Source: Cladopsammia gracilis (taxonomy: Eukaryota; Cnidaria; Anthozoa; Scleractinia; Dendrophylliidae). Taken from it: DNA of 64,000 nt. This document shows positions 36,304-43,336 of the stretch, piece by piece; positions within the stretch are counted from its first letter, which is position 1; every line of letters begins with the position of its first letter. The notes beneath the pieces were generated by a model. It was not told the DNA's origin, did not search any database, and worked only from the letters and a program-made list of their open reading frames with translations. Position numbers and translations under genes: made by a program. The stretch is taken from contig JAJGOT010000221.1 of NCBI GenBank assembly GCA_022457155.1, positions 1 to 64,000 of the forward strand, in the 5' to 3' direction.

Positions 36304-36714
36304 CTACCTACAATCCTTGCAACAGCGTTTATCTTTCTTATGAATACAGATACCGTTTCCACCGCATTCTTTGCAATAATATTTCACTCGATTGTGTTCA
36401 CAAAACTGATTTCCACTACACTCCTTGCAATAGTACTTGTTATTTCCATGAATACAGATTCCACTTCCACCACAATCTTTACAAAAATACCGTCGTTTAC
36501 CGTGTTCACAAATCCTTGATCCCGAACACTCCTTACAATTGTATTTATTTTTCCCGTGTGGGCAAAGTTTTTCTTTACGTTCTGGTGATTTCACAGGTTC
36601 TTTCAATTCTACAGCTTGTAAAGCATCGATGAGTTCGACTTTCCGCATTAGATACCATCCTTTAATTTTCTGCTCTTTTGCTTCAGCTTTCAACTCTTTC
36701 ACAGACTTTTCCAT
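36304..36714 (-). CDS. SAP-like plus C/H zinc-repeat protein
   Basis: The open frame reaches 36789, but I place the start at the ATG at 36714, because the conserved TGGTATTAAA promoter-like motif lies at 36739-36748, inside the longer frame. The N-terminus is a SAP-like helix pair (VKELKAEAKEQKIKGWYLMR and a LIDAL segment), which usually binds DNA. The rest is about five repeats of the form CxHGxxxYxCKxCxGS, each with three cysteines and one histidine able to hold zinc. Similar CxHG repeats occur in giant virus and algal proteins. A DNA-binding or early regulatory role is inferred. The start could still be 36789. Confidence 0.72.
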   Translation of the reverse strand: MEKSVKELKAEAKEQKIKGWYLMRKVELIDALQAVELKEPVKSPERKEKLCPHGKNKYNCKECSGSRICEHGKRRYFCKDCGGSGICIHGNNKYYCKECSGNQFCEHNRVKYYCKECGGNGICIHKKDKRCCKDCR

Positions 36715-36738
36715 TTGTTTTATAAGGTACTTTATATT

Positions 36739-36748
36739 TTTAATACCA
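36739..36748 (-). promoter_or_regulatory. TGGTATTAAA motif
   Basis: Lies 24 bases upstream of the ATG at 36714. The same decamer is found upstream of three other non-structural starts of the element. Confidence 0.5.
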
Positions 36749-36814
36749 TTTTTTGATAAACAAGCGCTTTCGAGTCGTTTGTTTATCACGACGTTTCCGA
36801 GAAATCGGTCTTAA

Positions 36815-36988
36815 TTTATTCATCTTTTCCGAGAATTCAGCTCATTTGCATACGTGTTCATTGAGGCGAAAGTCCTCACTTCGGTGAGGCACAGAAACAG
36901 CCAACCGAGCACCCCCCGACCAGGGTTTTGCACTTTTTTATGAAAACTTTTCATCGTATCTTTTTTCAACATAGCTATTTATTGTTGA
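36815..36988. other. GC-rich intergenic island with UUCG hairpin
   Basis: Unlike the AT-rich rest of the element, this gap contains an octamer CTCATTTGCATAC (36842-36854), a perfect 6-bp hairpin with a TTCG loop (36874-36889, CCTCAC/GTGAGG), a C-rich stretch and then T6 near 36934. No open frame spans it. It could be a small polymerase III RNA, or host promoter DNA captured by the element; the octamer context is like the box of H2B histone promoters. It is not explained by any Polinton gene. Confidence 0.5.
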
Positions 36989-37180
36989 TCAATCACAAAA
37001 TTTGACTTTACGAACTTTTACTAGAGGTTCATATATATCTAATTCAGTCAAAGCATCGATGAGTTTAGCTTTCCTCATTAGATACCAACCTTTAATTTTC
37101 TTCTCTTTTGCTAAATGGCGTAATTCTTTGAAGGTATAATTTGTTCGATTAATCAACGGTCTTTCCCATCCATCATCCAT
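36989..37180 (-). CDS. Small SAP-like protein
   Basis: 63 residues, essentially one SAP-like module: TFKELRHLAKEKKIKGWYL followed by RKAKLIDALTEL. It is strikingly similar to the N-terminus of the protein at 36304-36714, so one probably derives from the other, and the polymerase N-terminus has a third such module. It may be a stand-alone DNA-binding protein. A TGGTATTAAA motif (37193-37202) lies just upstream. Confidence 0.65.
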   Translation of the reverse strand: MDDGWERPLINRTNYTFKELRHLAKEKKIKGWYLMRKAKLIDALTELDIYEPLVKVRKVKFCD

Positions 37181-37192
37181 TGTTTTTATTTA

Positions 37193-37202
37193 TTTAATAC
37201 CA
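37193..37202 (-). promoter_or_regulatory. TGGTATTAAA motif
   Basis: Twelve bases upstream of the ATG at 37180, on the same strand. Confidence 0.5.
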
Positions 37203-37213
37203 AATCTTTATGT

Positions 37214-37696
37214 TCATTTGAATTTTTTATCATATCGATCTTCGATTCGACTATTTATTGCTGGACATAGATCGATGATTATCTCATCGATCAACCTCAT
37301 ATCGTTAACAAACGATTCATGTTCGAACTGTTTTCCTCGCAGACAAGACCGCAAATCGACCAAAACTTTCTGGTATGTCGTAAATGCAAATTTACTCATC
37401 TCAATTCGTCGGTTATAATTTTTATAATCGGTAAATGTTTTGACCAACAAACCTGCACCGGAAATGACACCTAAAATAATAGGGTTCAACGTAATTCCAC
37501 CGGCAATTGTACCACCGGCGATAAGAGACGACGAAGACAGCTTACACAAGAGATTCATCCGTTTGAGATGTCTAAAAGTTTTTTTATAACACCACCATTT
37601 CTTGTGATAAAAACTGTAAAGGGACTTGATCACCATTAATTTTGTCTCGTCGATCGATGTATCGATGTGATTGAATGCAAAAAGATCGTATTTCAT
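37214..37696 (-). CDS. Polinton membrane protein
   Basis: 160 residues with an acidic start, a basic stretch rich in K and W (HKKWWCYKKTFRHLKR), then a glycine- and isoleucine-rich hydrophobic span at about residues 55-86 (AGGTIAGGITLNPIILGVIS) that could cross a membrane as one or two helices, and a C-terminal helical part with conserved-looking YEK/YQKVLVDLRS. Proteins of this shape occur in many cnidarian Polintons; their function is not known to me. No signal peptide is seen. Possible roles are a virion membrane or a channel/holin-like function, neither shown. Confidence 0.7.
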   Translation of the reverse strand: MKYDLFAFNHIDTSIDETKLMVIKSLYSFYHKKWWCYKKTFRHLKRMNLLCKLSSSSLIAGGTIAGGITLNPIILGVISGAGLLVKTFTDYKNYNRRIEMSKFAFTTYQKVLVDLRSCLRGKQFEHESFVNDMRLIDEIIIDLCPAINSRIEDRYDKKFK

Positions 37697-37727
37697 TTTA
37701 TAAAGAATAATAATATAATTTTAAAAA

Positions 37728-37853
37728 ATGATCGCATTCATTTTCATTCTTGTCTCTTTTATAAACGAGCATGGTCATAGACCTCAATGGCTGCAAGAAT
37801 GTCGAGAAATCACAAGAGAGGCCGTAGAAGCGCTTGAACACACAAGTGTGTGA
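37728..37853 (+). CDS. Possible 41-residue signal-bearing peptide
   Basis: A short plus-strand frame in a gap between minus-strand genes. It starts MIAFIFILVSFI, a hydrophobic segment like a signal or anchor, and continues with a hydrophilic helix ending HTSV. A hairpin-like ACACACAAGTGTGT overlaps its end, and the palindromic AATAAA signal at 37864 follows. Small, unique and possibly fortuitous. Confidence 0.35.
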   Translation: MIAFIFILVSFINEHGHRPQWLQECREITREAVEALEHTSV

Positions 37854-37863
37854 AAGATCATCT

Positions 37864-37892
37864 AATTTATTATACGTTTCGTATAATAAATT
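37864..37892. terminator. Palindromic hairpin with AATAAA on both strands
   Basis: Arms AATTTATTATACG and CGTATAATAAATT around TTT. AATAAA is read on either strand, so it could end both the plus-strand small frame and the minus-strand gene that converge here. Confidence 0.6.
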
Positions 37893-37907
37893 TAAATTTG
37901 ACTGTAT

Positions 37908-38093
37908 TTACGCTTCATCTGAAAATTCTTCATCTGAAGATTCTTCATAAGCAGAATTCCACTCACCAGATTCAACAGGTTTAATAGGTAGCTTGTGAGA
38001 GCAGCGGTAAATTTTAATGTAATCGACCAAGATCTTTTTCCGCATGTGTTTGTAGAGATTCGGGTTCTCACCATATTCCCGTAACATTATCAA
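37908..38093 (-). CDS. Small protein with acidic tail
   Basis: 61 residues beginning MIMLREYGENPNLYKHMRKK and ending in a very acidic tail (ESSDEEFSDEA). An overlapping frame at 37892-38074 is less plausible, as its tail is only a repeated MKNLQMKN. The arrangement of a basic helical half and an acidic end resembles small Polinton proteins of unknown function. It lies directly upstream of the convergent hairpin signal at 37864. Confidence 0.5.
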   Translation of the reverse strand: MIMLREYGENPNLYKHMRKKILVDYIKIYRCSHKLPIKPVESGEWNSAYEESSDEEFSDEA

Positions 38094-38102
38094 TAGATCG
38101 TT

Positions 38103-38207
38103 TTAACGATTAAAAAATGTTAATGACTTAAGATGTTTGCTTGGAACCTGAAGTATCCGTTTTATCTTTTCTGGATATTCTGTTTGCGATTCACCACTTG
38201 TGTCCAT
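38103..38207 (-). CDS. Possible 34-residue peptide
   Basis: A short frame, MDTSGESQTEYPEKIKRILQ and fourteen further residues. It has a TGGTATTAAA motif 30 bases upstream (38238-38247), the same spacing as the polymerase gene. No homology recognised; the promoter-like context is the main support. Confidence 0.4.
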   Translation of the reverse strand: MDTSGESQTEYPEKIKRILQVPSKHLKSLTFFNR

Positions 38208-38237
38208 TGTCTTATTTTTTATACAAGAAAATATTTC

Positions 38238-38247
38238 TTTAATACCA
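38238..38247 (-). promoter_or_regulatory. TGGTATTAAA motif
   Basis: Thirty bases upstream of the ATG at 38207. Confidence 0.5.
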
Positions 38248-38253
38248 TATTTT

Positions 38254-40074
38254 TCAAATCATTTCAAGCCGCAGACTTACCAAACATTTATTGACAATGG
38301 GTCCTTGTAAACTCACCTCTATTCTCACACTAAACTGTTCAGACTCTTCTAGAACTACATCGTTGGATAGGTGACAGACCTGTTTCTTACCACCCATTCC
38401 CCTTCCTATCACATTATTAATCAACACAGCAATATGAGGGTACGTTTCGAGCGTATCGAGAATGTTAACGCAACATTTTACGATCTTACACTTAACAGGA
38501 ACCATAGTATCTTTTTCTCCTAAAAATAGAGCAAATGTCTGATTCTTAGCTCTATCGTAAACACCATCTTTTACAAACGCACTTCCACTACCGCTAGGTA
38601 GCGATGGAGAGTTGATAATCGCATGTTTGTTCATATCTAAAACGGTCTGCATAACCATTTTACGATTCTCAAAAAAATAAGGAGAATCGTAAACATTCGA
38701 TGGAACATCTGAGTGGTTTCCTTTTATTCCGTAAATTATAAGGTAAGCTTGAGCTTGCGAAGCCGATGTTGGCGAGCCGCTACACTTTAGATCGACCCTA
38801 ATATATTCCGGCGGTGAGATCTTCCACTTATGTAGATTGATAATACTTCTACTGTAGCTACTAAACTTTTTCGTCGATTGTTTATTTATATTTATAGAAG
38901 CCGATTGAACATCGACACTGACACCGCTAATCGTAGGTGGAATAAATTCGATACAGACGGTATATTCTCCATCTGGTAATTTATATAAATTAAAACCGAT
39001 TCTTGAGGCGTAGCTATTTAACGGATGTTTGTGTAATAAAAGACTGTAAACTTTTTTGTTTAGCGTATGCGGCGACTCCACCAGATCGACTATACCGGTA
39101 ACGGTTATATCATGCTCGGAAGAGCTTTCGTCAACATTTTCCATTATGTACCGGAACTCATCTTTCATATCTTCCGAAGTACTGATATGCGATTCATCGA
39201 TATATTTTTTAAGCTTCGCTTCTACCTCGTTCGTATGAACTACCACACCCCCTATCCTGAGTCTAAGTTCTCTATCGACGTAAGATTTTGGTGTAGCCTG
39301 ATGATTAAGAGTCGGTGTTGCTATATTGTTGATGTGTATATTGTTCATGTCCAAAATGCCGGTCATTGAACCGCCTGTCAAAGAAAGCTTTTTGGTTGTT
39401 TCAGCATCCACATATCTTTTATTGGCCCCTTGATCGGCAACCGTCGGGTCCTTTACATTGTAAACCGTATTGTTCCCCATATCCAAACTAGTCTCCATCG
39501 GAAACGTCTCTTTGCGAGATAAGAAAATATTCCTGACATCGTTGTAAGAGACAAGATTGTTATAATTTGCTCCTAAATCGTGATAAGTCTGTTGTTTCGA
39601 TTGGACAACATTGAAACGTTCTTTCAGATCGATATTTTTCACGACCTCATGCGTAGGTTTAGGAGCGTTAGGATGAAATTTTTTCAGAGTCACCATATTG
39701 ACAGCGCATAGATCATCATCTTCGTTCGTATCCATATTTGTGATTAGTTTTCTGTTCATGTCGATCTCTCCGGGAAGAATGATTTTATTTCCTCGAAGAT
39801 CTAAATCACCGGTCATATGAGTCGATCCATCAACAAGAATAACATCTGTCGGATTTGGTTTTGTTGATAGTGCATTTTCCATCTGATGTTTTGTTATCGC
39901 ATCATCGCTATCAACTCCTTCACCAACATTTACAAGACGTTTTTGCTGAATATCGTAATTGTTATTGACATCTAATTTCAAACCGGTATTCTGATGTACC
40001 TGTTGATTAAAATTTTTTATATATTCAGATATATCGAAATTACTGTATCTTCTGATATTATTAAAAATACCCAT
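38254..40074 (-). CDS. Fibre-like protein with phage-tail-type repeats
   Basis: 606 residues. Four or more modules follow the pattern LDMxxNxIxNxxxPxxxxxAxxKxYVD: around residues 45-75 (KRLVNVGEGVDSDDAITK), 105-150 (GEIDMNRKLITNM), 197-224 (LDMGNNTVYNVKDP, ending KRYVD) and 240-268 (LDMNNIHINNIATP, ending KSYVD), with another LDMN segment near 480. This pattern is typical of trimeric tail-fibre shafts in phages and of Polinton fibre-like proteins. The part after residue 300 is beta-rich with no motif I know and could be a knob or binding head. A role in attachment is inferred from these repeats. It lies next to the packaging ATPase, on the same strand. Confidence 0.65.
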   Translation of the reverse strand: MGIFNNIRRYSNFDISEYIKNFNQQVHQNTGLKLDVNNNYDIQQKRLVNVGEGVDSDDAITKHQMENALSTKPNPTDVILVDGSTHMTGDLDLRGNKIILPGEIDMNRKLITNMDTNEDDDLCAVNMVTLKKFHPNAPKPTHEVVKNIDLKERFNVVQSKQQTYHDLGANYNNLVSYNDVRNIFLSRKETFPMETSLDMGNNTVYNVKDPTVADQGANKRYVDAETTKKLSLTGGSMTGILDMNNIHINNIATPTLNHQATPKSYVDRELRLRIGGVVVHTNEVEAKLKKYIDESHISTSEDMKDEFRYIMENVDESSSEHDITVTGIVDLVESPHTLNKKVYSLLLHKHPLNSYASRIGFNLYKLPDGEYTVCIEFIPPTISGVSVDVQSASININKQSTKKFSSYSRSIINLHKWKISPPEYIRVDLKCSGSPTSASQAQAYLIIYGIKGNHSDVPSNVYDSPYFFENRKMVMQTVLDMNKHAIINSPSLPSGSGSAFVKDGVYDRAKNQTFALFLGEKDTMVPVKCKIVKCCVNILDTLETYPHIAVLINNVIGRGMGGKKQVCHLSNDVVLEESEQFSVRIEVSLQGPIVNKCLVSLRLEMI

Positions 40075-40099
40075 ACTCTAATCTTATTTCATATAATTT

Positions 40100-40735
40100 T
40101 TAAAAACTCTCATCAAAGTTCTTGGTAACGCTTTTCTTTTCTTTGTCTAAAAATAAGAATTCATATGGACCGAGTTTATCGAAAAGAACCGGATCTATTA
40201 GATTTTCTTGCGCAATCAGATTTAAATGTTTTTTAGTCGTCGGCGGATACAAAATCATGTGGGAACAGTTCTGCCGGAGTTTTTGGGGAACATCATAGTA
40301 GGACTGGGATAGATAGATCGGGGAAATTTTATGATGTCGACCATCTGTATAATGATTGGCGATTTTGTTTTGAACTGCTTGGGGAGCGTTAATAAGATCA
40401 TCAAAAACCACCACTTTTCTATTATCGATCGGATAGTCTGTTGTATCCATAATATCATCCTCTCCGTAAAGTTCTAAAATATCATATCCAACTCTTTGAC
40501 TGGCGTTTTCCATTAATTTTTGCAAGTCTTGAATCTTATCCTGATGTTGATTTGGCGAGTATAGATAGATCTTATCATAATAAATGAGCGGCTTTCTAAG
40601 AATATGCATTAAGGTGTTTGTTTTTCCACATCGAGTTTGACCGGTTATCAGCATACGAAAATCTTCATTAAGAAAATCATTTAGTGAACGATTATTATCG
40701 TTACTTTTTATCACATCATAATTCGGTATTTTCAT
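40100..40735 (-). CDS. Packaging ATPase (HerA/FtsK superfamily)
   Basis: 211 residues. Walker A is GQTRCGKT at 32-39, and Walker B is KVVVFDDL with acidic residues D112 and D113. A sensor-like ...YLSQSYYDVPQKLRQN segment follows, matching the Polinton and large DNA virus A32-type genome packaging ATPases, which pump DNA into preformed capsids. The length is normal for Polintons. It is the first gene of the left arm and is transcribed away from the divergent intergenic region that carries three 34-bp repeats. Confidence 0.92.
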   Translation of the reverse strand: MKIPNYDVIKSNDNNRSLNDFLNEDFRMLITGQTRCGKTNTLMHILRKPLIYYDKIYLYSPNQHQDKIQDLQKLMENASQRVGYDILELYGEDDIMDTTDYPIDNRKVVVFDDLINAPQAVQNKIANHYTDGRHHKISPIYLSQSYYDVPQKLRQNCSHMILYPPTTKKHLNLIAQENLIDPVLFDKLGPYEFLFLDKEKKSVTKNFDESF

Positions 40736-40757
40736 TTTATTTAATAAGGTCGATAAA

Positions 40758-40859
40758 CTTAAAATGTTTATTTCACAGATATTTAAAAATAACTTAAATG
40801 TTTATTTCACAGATATTTAAAAATAACTTAAATGTTTATTTTACAGATATTTAAATAAT
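40758..40859. promoter_or_regulatory. Three 34-bp tandem repeats in divergent promoter region
   Basis: ATGTTTATTTCACAG begins at 40764, 40798 and, with one change, 40832, an exact 34-base period. Each unit also contains AGATATTTAAA, a TATA-like core. The array fills the gap between the divergently transcribed ATPase (start 40735) and the coiled-coil protein gene (start 40865), so it probably serves both. Confidence 0.7.
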
Positions 40860-40864
40860 AAGTT

Positions 40865-42040
40865 ATGGATCTTGATAAGATTAAAAAATATGCAGATTTA
40901 GAATTTGAAGGTTTTAAAATTGCTAAAGCAGTTACCGAAGTAAAGAATGAGGTTAAAAATAAAGAACAAGTTCGCGATGTTGCGATGAGTGATTATTTTA
41001 AAACTCTGAGAGAACCGCTAATTGAACAGCAGAAAAAAACAGATGAAAAACAGGACAAAGTAATTCAGCAATTAAAAGAAAATCAATTGGCTTTGACCAG
41101 CGGTTTCAAAGATTTGGTTGAAACCAATAAGGATCTTTTAACATTGAATAAAGAGCTACCATTTCCTGGTGGTGACCAATCAGCGGAAACGCTACCCGCA
41201 ATACCTCAACCACCACCGAAGGGTAAAGTAATAACCGCCGAACCGAATAAGATGTTCACAGAAAGCGAATTAGAATTTTTAAAAGAAACTTTTCATGAAC
41301 CTAACGAGCTACTCAAAATGAATGAAGACCAACTTGTTGCAACTTATAATGAAGCTAAAGATGAAAACAGAAGTGTCGGAATAAAGATAGGTGGTTTGAA
41401 AAGGAGAAAACCAAAGACAGAAGAAGAAAAACAACAACTCGATTATGATCTGAAAATATATGAAAGAACAAGAGATATATTAGACAGATATTTAACAACG
41501 ATTAAGAATGTAAAAATTTTACCGCAATATACAAAACAAAAACAAGGTGAAGGGGTACGCAAGTACAAACAACCAAGACGAAACGCTTATAAGATTCAGA
41601 AAAATAATCAATACGGAGGTCTATTGATCGACATGCCTAAATTAATGAAAGAACTGAAATTGAACGTCTATCGTGGTGGAAAAATAGTCTATCAAGCCGA
41701 TGTTGATAAATCTCTGATTAATTTACTGACGAAAAGATACAATCCTAAAACAAGATATAGTATGAACGCTGTAAAAGTTTTTAATGATCTAAATATGTTG
41801 AGTAATTTACCTCCTCATAAATCATCTGGTAAATCGAAAATGATCGGTTCAAGTATAGTTTATTATGATGATCCTAACAAATTGGCAGACAGAATGAAGA
41901 TAATAATCGGTTCGATGGCCGCCGGTAACAATTCGCCTGTTTTGAGAAATGATTTATCGCAAATTAACGATGAGCTGTTAAGAATAGGAGCGATAGATAA
42001 GACAGCTCATGAGAAATTGTTTAAAAAATATTTAGCGTAA
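40865..42040 (+). CDS. Coiled-coil Polinton protein, first gene of right arm
   Basis: 391 residues. The first 100 are charged and helical (coiled coil, QQKKTDEKQDKVIQQLKEN), followed by a proline-rich hinge (PAIPQPPPKG, about 117-125), a second charged helical part, a basic stretch, and a C-terminal domain (YGGLLIDMPKLMKEL, LLTKRYNPKTRYS, LPPHKSSGKSKM). The C-terminal part is like a family found repeatedly beside Polinton capsid genes, whose role is unknown to me. The position heads the virion gene cluster, so a scaffold or core function is possible but unproven. Confidence 0.72.
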   Translation: MDLDKIKKYADLEFEGFKIAKAVTEVKNEVKNKEQVRDVAMSDYFKTLREPLIEQQKKTDEKQDKVIQQLKENQLALTSGFKDLVETNKDLLTLNKELPFPGGDQSAETLPAIPQPPPKGKVITAEPNKMFTESELEFLKETFHEPNELLKMNEDQLVATYNEAKDENRSVGIKIGGLKRRKPKTEEEKQQLDYDLKIYERTRDILDRYLTTIKNVKILPQYTKQKQGEGVRKYKQPRRNAYKIQKNNQYGGLLIDMPKLMKELKLNVYRGGKIVYQADVDKSLINLLTKRYNPKTRYSMNAVKVFNDLNMLSNLPPHKSSGKSKMIGSSIVYYDDPNKLADRMKIIIGSMAAGNNSPVLRNDLSQINDELLRIGAIDKTAHEKLFKKYLA

Positions 42041-42057
42041 TTAAAAAATAAAAAGTA

Positions 42058-42082
42058 TTTATTATACGGAACGTATAATAAA
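42058..42082. terminator. Palindromic hairpin with AATAAA
   Basis: Arms TTTATTATACG and CGTATAATAAA around GAA, between the stop at 42040 and the penton ATG at 42084. It could end one transcript and start the next. Confidence 0.6.
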
Positions 42083-42083
42083 G

Positions 42084-42845
42084 ATGGAAGTTAACAGAAC
42101 GCTAGTTTTCAAATCTATAGATGCAAGAAAACAAAATGCCTATAATAAACCGGGAAATTTTACTGTAAGGTTTACTCCTGAGTTGAGATTGGACGATAAT
42201 AAACAATGTTTTTTGGCATTGGATCATCTTAGCATGACTGCGAGTTGGCATAACATTCGTCCCGAATATGATAACAACAAACTAAAAATATCAAAAGATA
42301 AAGGTAAAACATACGAAACGATTACTTTTCCGTCAGGGGTTTATGATTACGAAGATATAAACGATCATATCCACAAAACGATTGGAAAAATACCCAACAC
42401 GGAGGAATATGGAATTAGCGTATTGTTTGATCTTACAACTTACAAGGTATTTATTCAATTAAATGAAAATTTCCGCATCGATTTCAGTTCGAGTGGAAAT
42501 TTTAATATTTTACTCGGATTCGAATCGAAAGTTTTAACGAGCAGCGGTTATGGGGAAAATTTCCCTAATATCAGTAACAGCATCGATAATCTTTACGTAA
42601 AATGTAGTTTGTTGAGCGATTCGATCGTTTCAGGAAAGCGAAGCAATACCTTATTCACATTCTCAACAAATACAAAAACAAGGTCTTTACCTTTTGAAAT
42701 CTACCCAAGAGTGAACTATTTGTGGCATAAGATGAATAGAAAAGACATATCGGAGGTAACCTTTTACTTAACCGATGATGAAGATAGGATTGTTGATCTG
42801 AACGATATCGATATCTCCATAACCGTAGTGTTAAAAGAAGTATAA
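42084..42845 (+). CDS. Penton / minor capsid protein (single jelly roll)
   Basis: 253 residues, the normal length for Polinton pentons. It begins MEVNRTLVFKSIDARKQNAY and is beta-rich throughout, with recognisable family segments such as FLALDHLSMTASWHNI, ITFPSGVYDYEDIN, DLTTYKVFIQL and LGFES. The C-terminus (ISEVTFYLTDDEDRIVDLN) is the typical final strand region. In Polintons this protein forms the pentameric vertices next to the double-jelly-roll capsid protein. It sits two genes upstream of that protein and there is no break. Confidence 0.88.
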   Translation: MEVNRTLVFKSIDARKQNAYNKPGNFTVRFTPELRLDDNKQCFLALDHLSMTASWHNIRPEYDNNKLKISKDKGKTYETITFPSGVYDYEDINDHIHKTIGKIPNTEEYGISVLFDLTTYKVFIQLNENFRIDFSSSGNFNILLGFESKVLTSSGYGENFPNISNSIDNLYVKCSLLSDSIVSGKRSNTLFTFSTNTKTRSLPFEIYPRVNYLWHKMNRKDISEVTFYLTDDEDRIVDLNDIDISITVVLKEV

Positions 42846-42881
42846 TCTTATTTATAATTTATAAAACTAGACAACTTAGGT

Positions 42882-43298
42882 ATGGAAGAACAAAGAAGGA
42901 TAAGAGATTTTGATACAGGAGAAATTTCTTATATTAACTCTGTAGAGTATGGTTCCGGTTTCTTCGACACACTTACAAAAATCGGAAAAACTATAACAGG
43001 AAAAACAGCGAGTAAATTAGCCAGTAAAGCAGCAGAAAAACTTATTGAAAAAGGTGCTGAACAGGTCGGTCAAAAAACCGGTGAAGTTCTTGGTGAAAAA
43101 ATTTATGACAAGTTTTCATCGAGAGGTAAAAAAGAACCTGCTGCAGCTGCACCAGCACCACCATCACCAACACCACAAATCTCAGGTGAAACAAAAGGAG
43201 TCGATATTATCAAATTTTTAAACGAAGAAAACGCTAAGAAGGAGAAGAAAGAAGACAAATATCAATATATTAGAAATATCGTAAATGAACTGATCTAA
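42882..43298 (+). CDS. Small basic virion-type protein
   Basis: 138 residues. After a conserved-looking start (DFDTGEISYINSVEYGSGFF) comes a long amphipathic helical part rich in lysine, alanine and glycine (residues about 30-80), then an alanine/proline linker (AAAAPAPPSPTP) and a charged helical end. It lies between penton and hexon in the virion gene cluster. This kind of protein is frequent there in Polintons, and a minor capsid or membrane-active role similar to adenovirus cement proteins is possible. No known domain is recognised with certainty. Confidence 0.65.
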   Translation: MEEQRRIRDFDTGEISYINSVEYGSGFFDTLTKIGKTITGKTASKLASKAAEKLIEKGAEQVGQKTGEVLGEKIYDKFSSRGKKEPAAAAPAPPSPTPQISGETKGVDIIKFLNEENAKKEKKEDKYQYIRNIVNELI

Positions 43299-43311
43299 TT
43301 TTAAAAATAAT

Positions 43312-43336
43312 TTCTTATTATAATTCATAATAAGAA
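43312..43336. terminator. Palindromic hairpin before hexon gene
   Basis: Arms TTCTTATTAT and ATAATAAGAA around AATTC; the right arm touches the hexon ATG at 43336. Confidence 0.55.

Noticed and set aside
36304..36789. Start of the zinc-repeat protein at 36789
   Set aside because: The promoter-like TGGTATTAAA motif would then be inside the coding region; the ATG at 36714 begins directly at the SAP module. Kept as an alternative.
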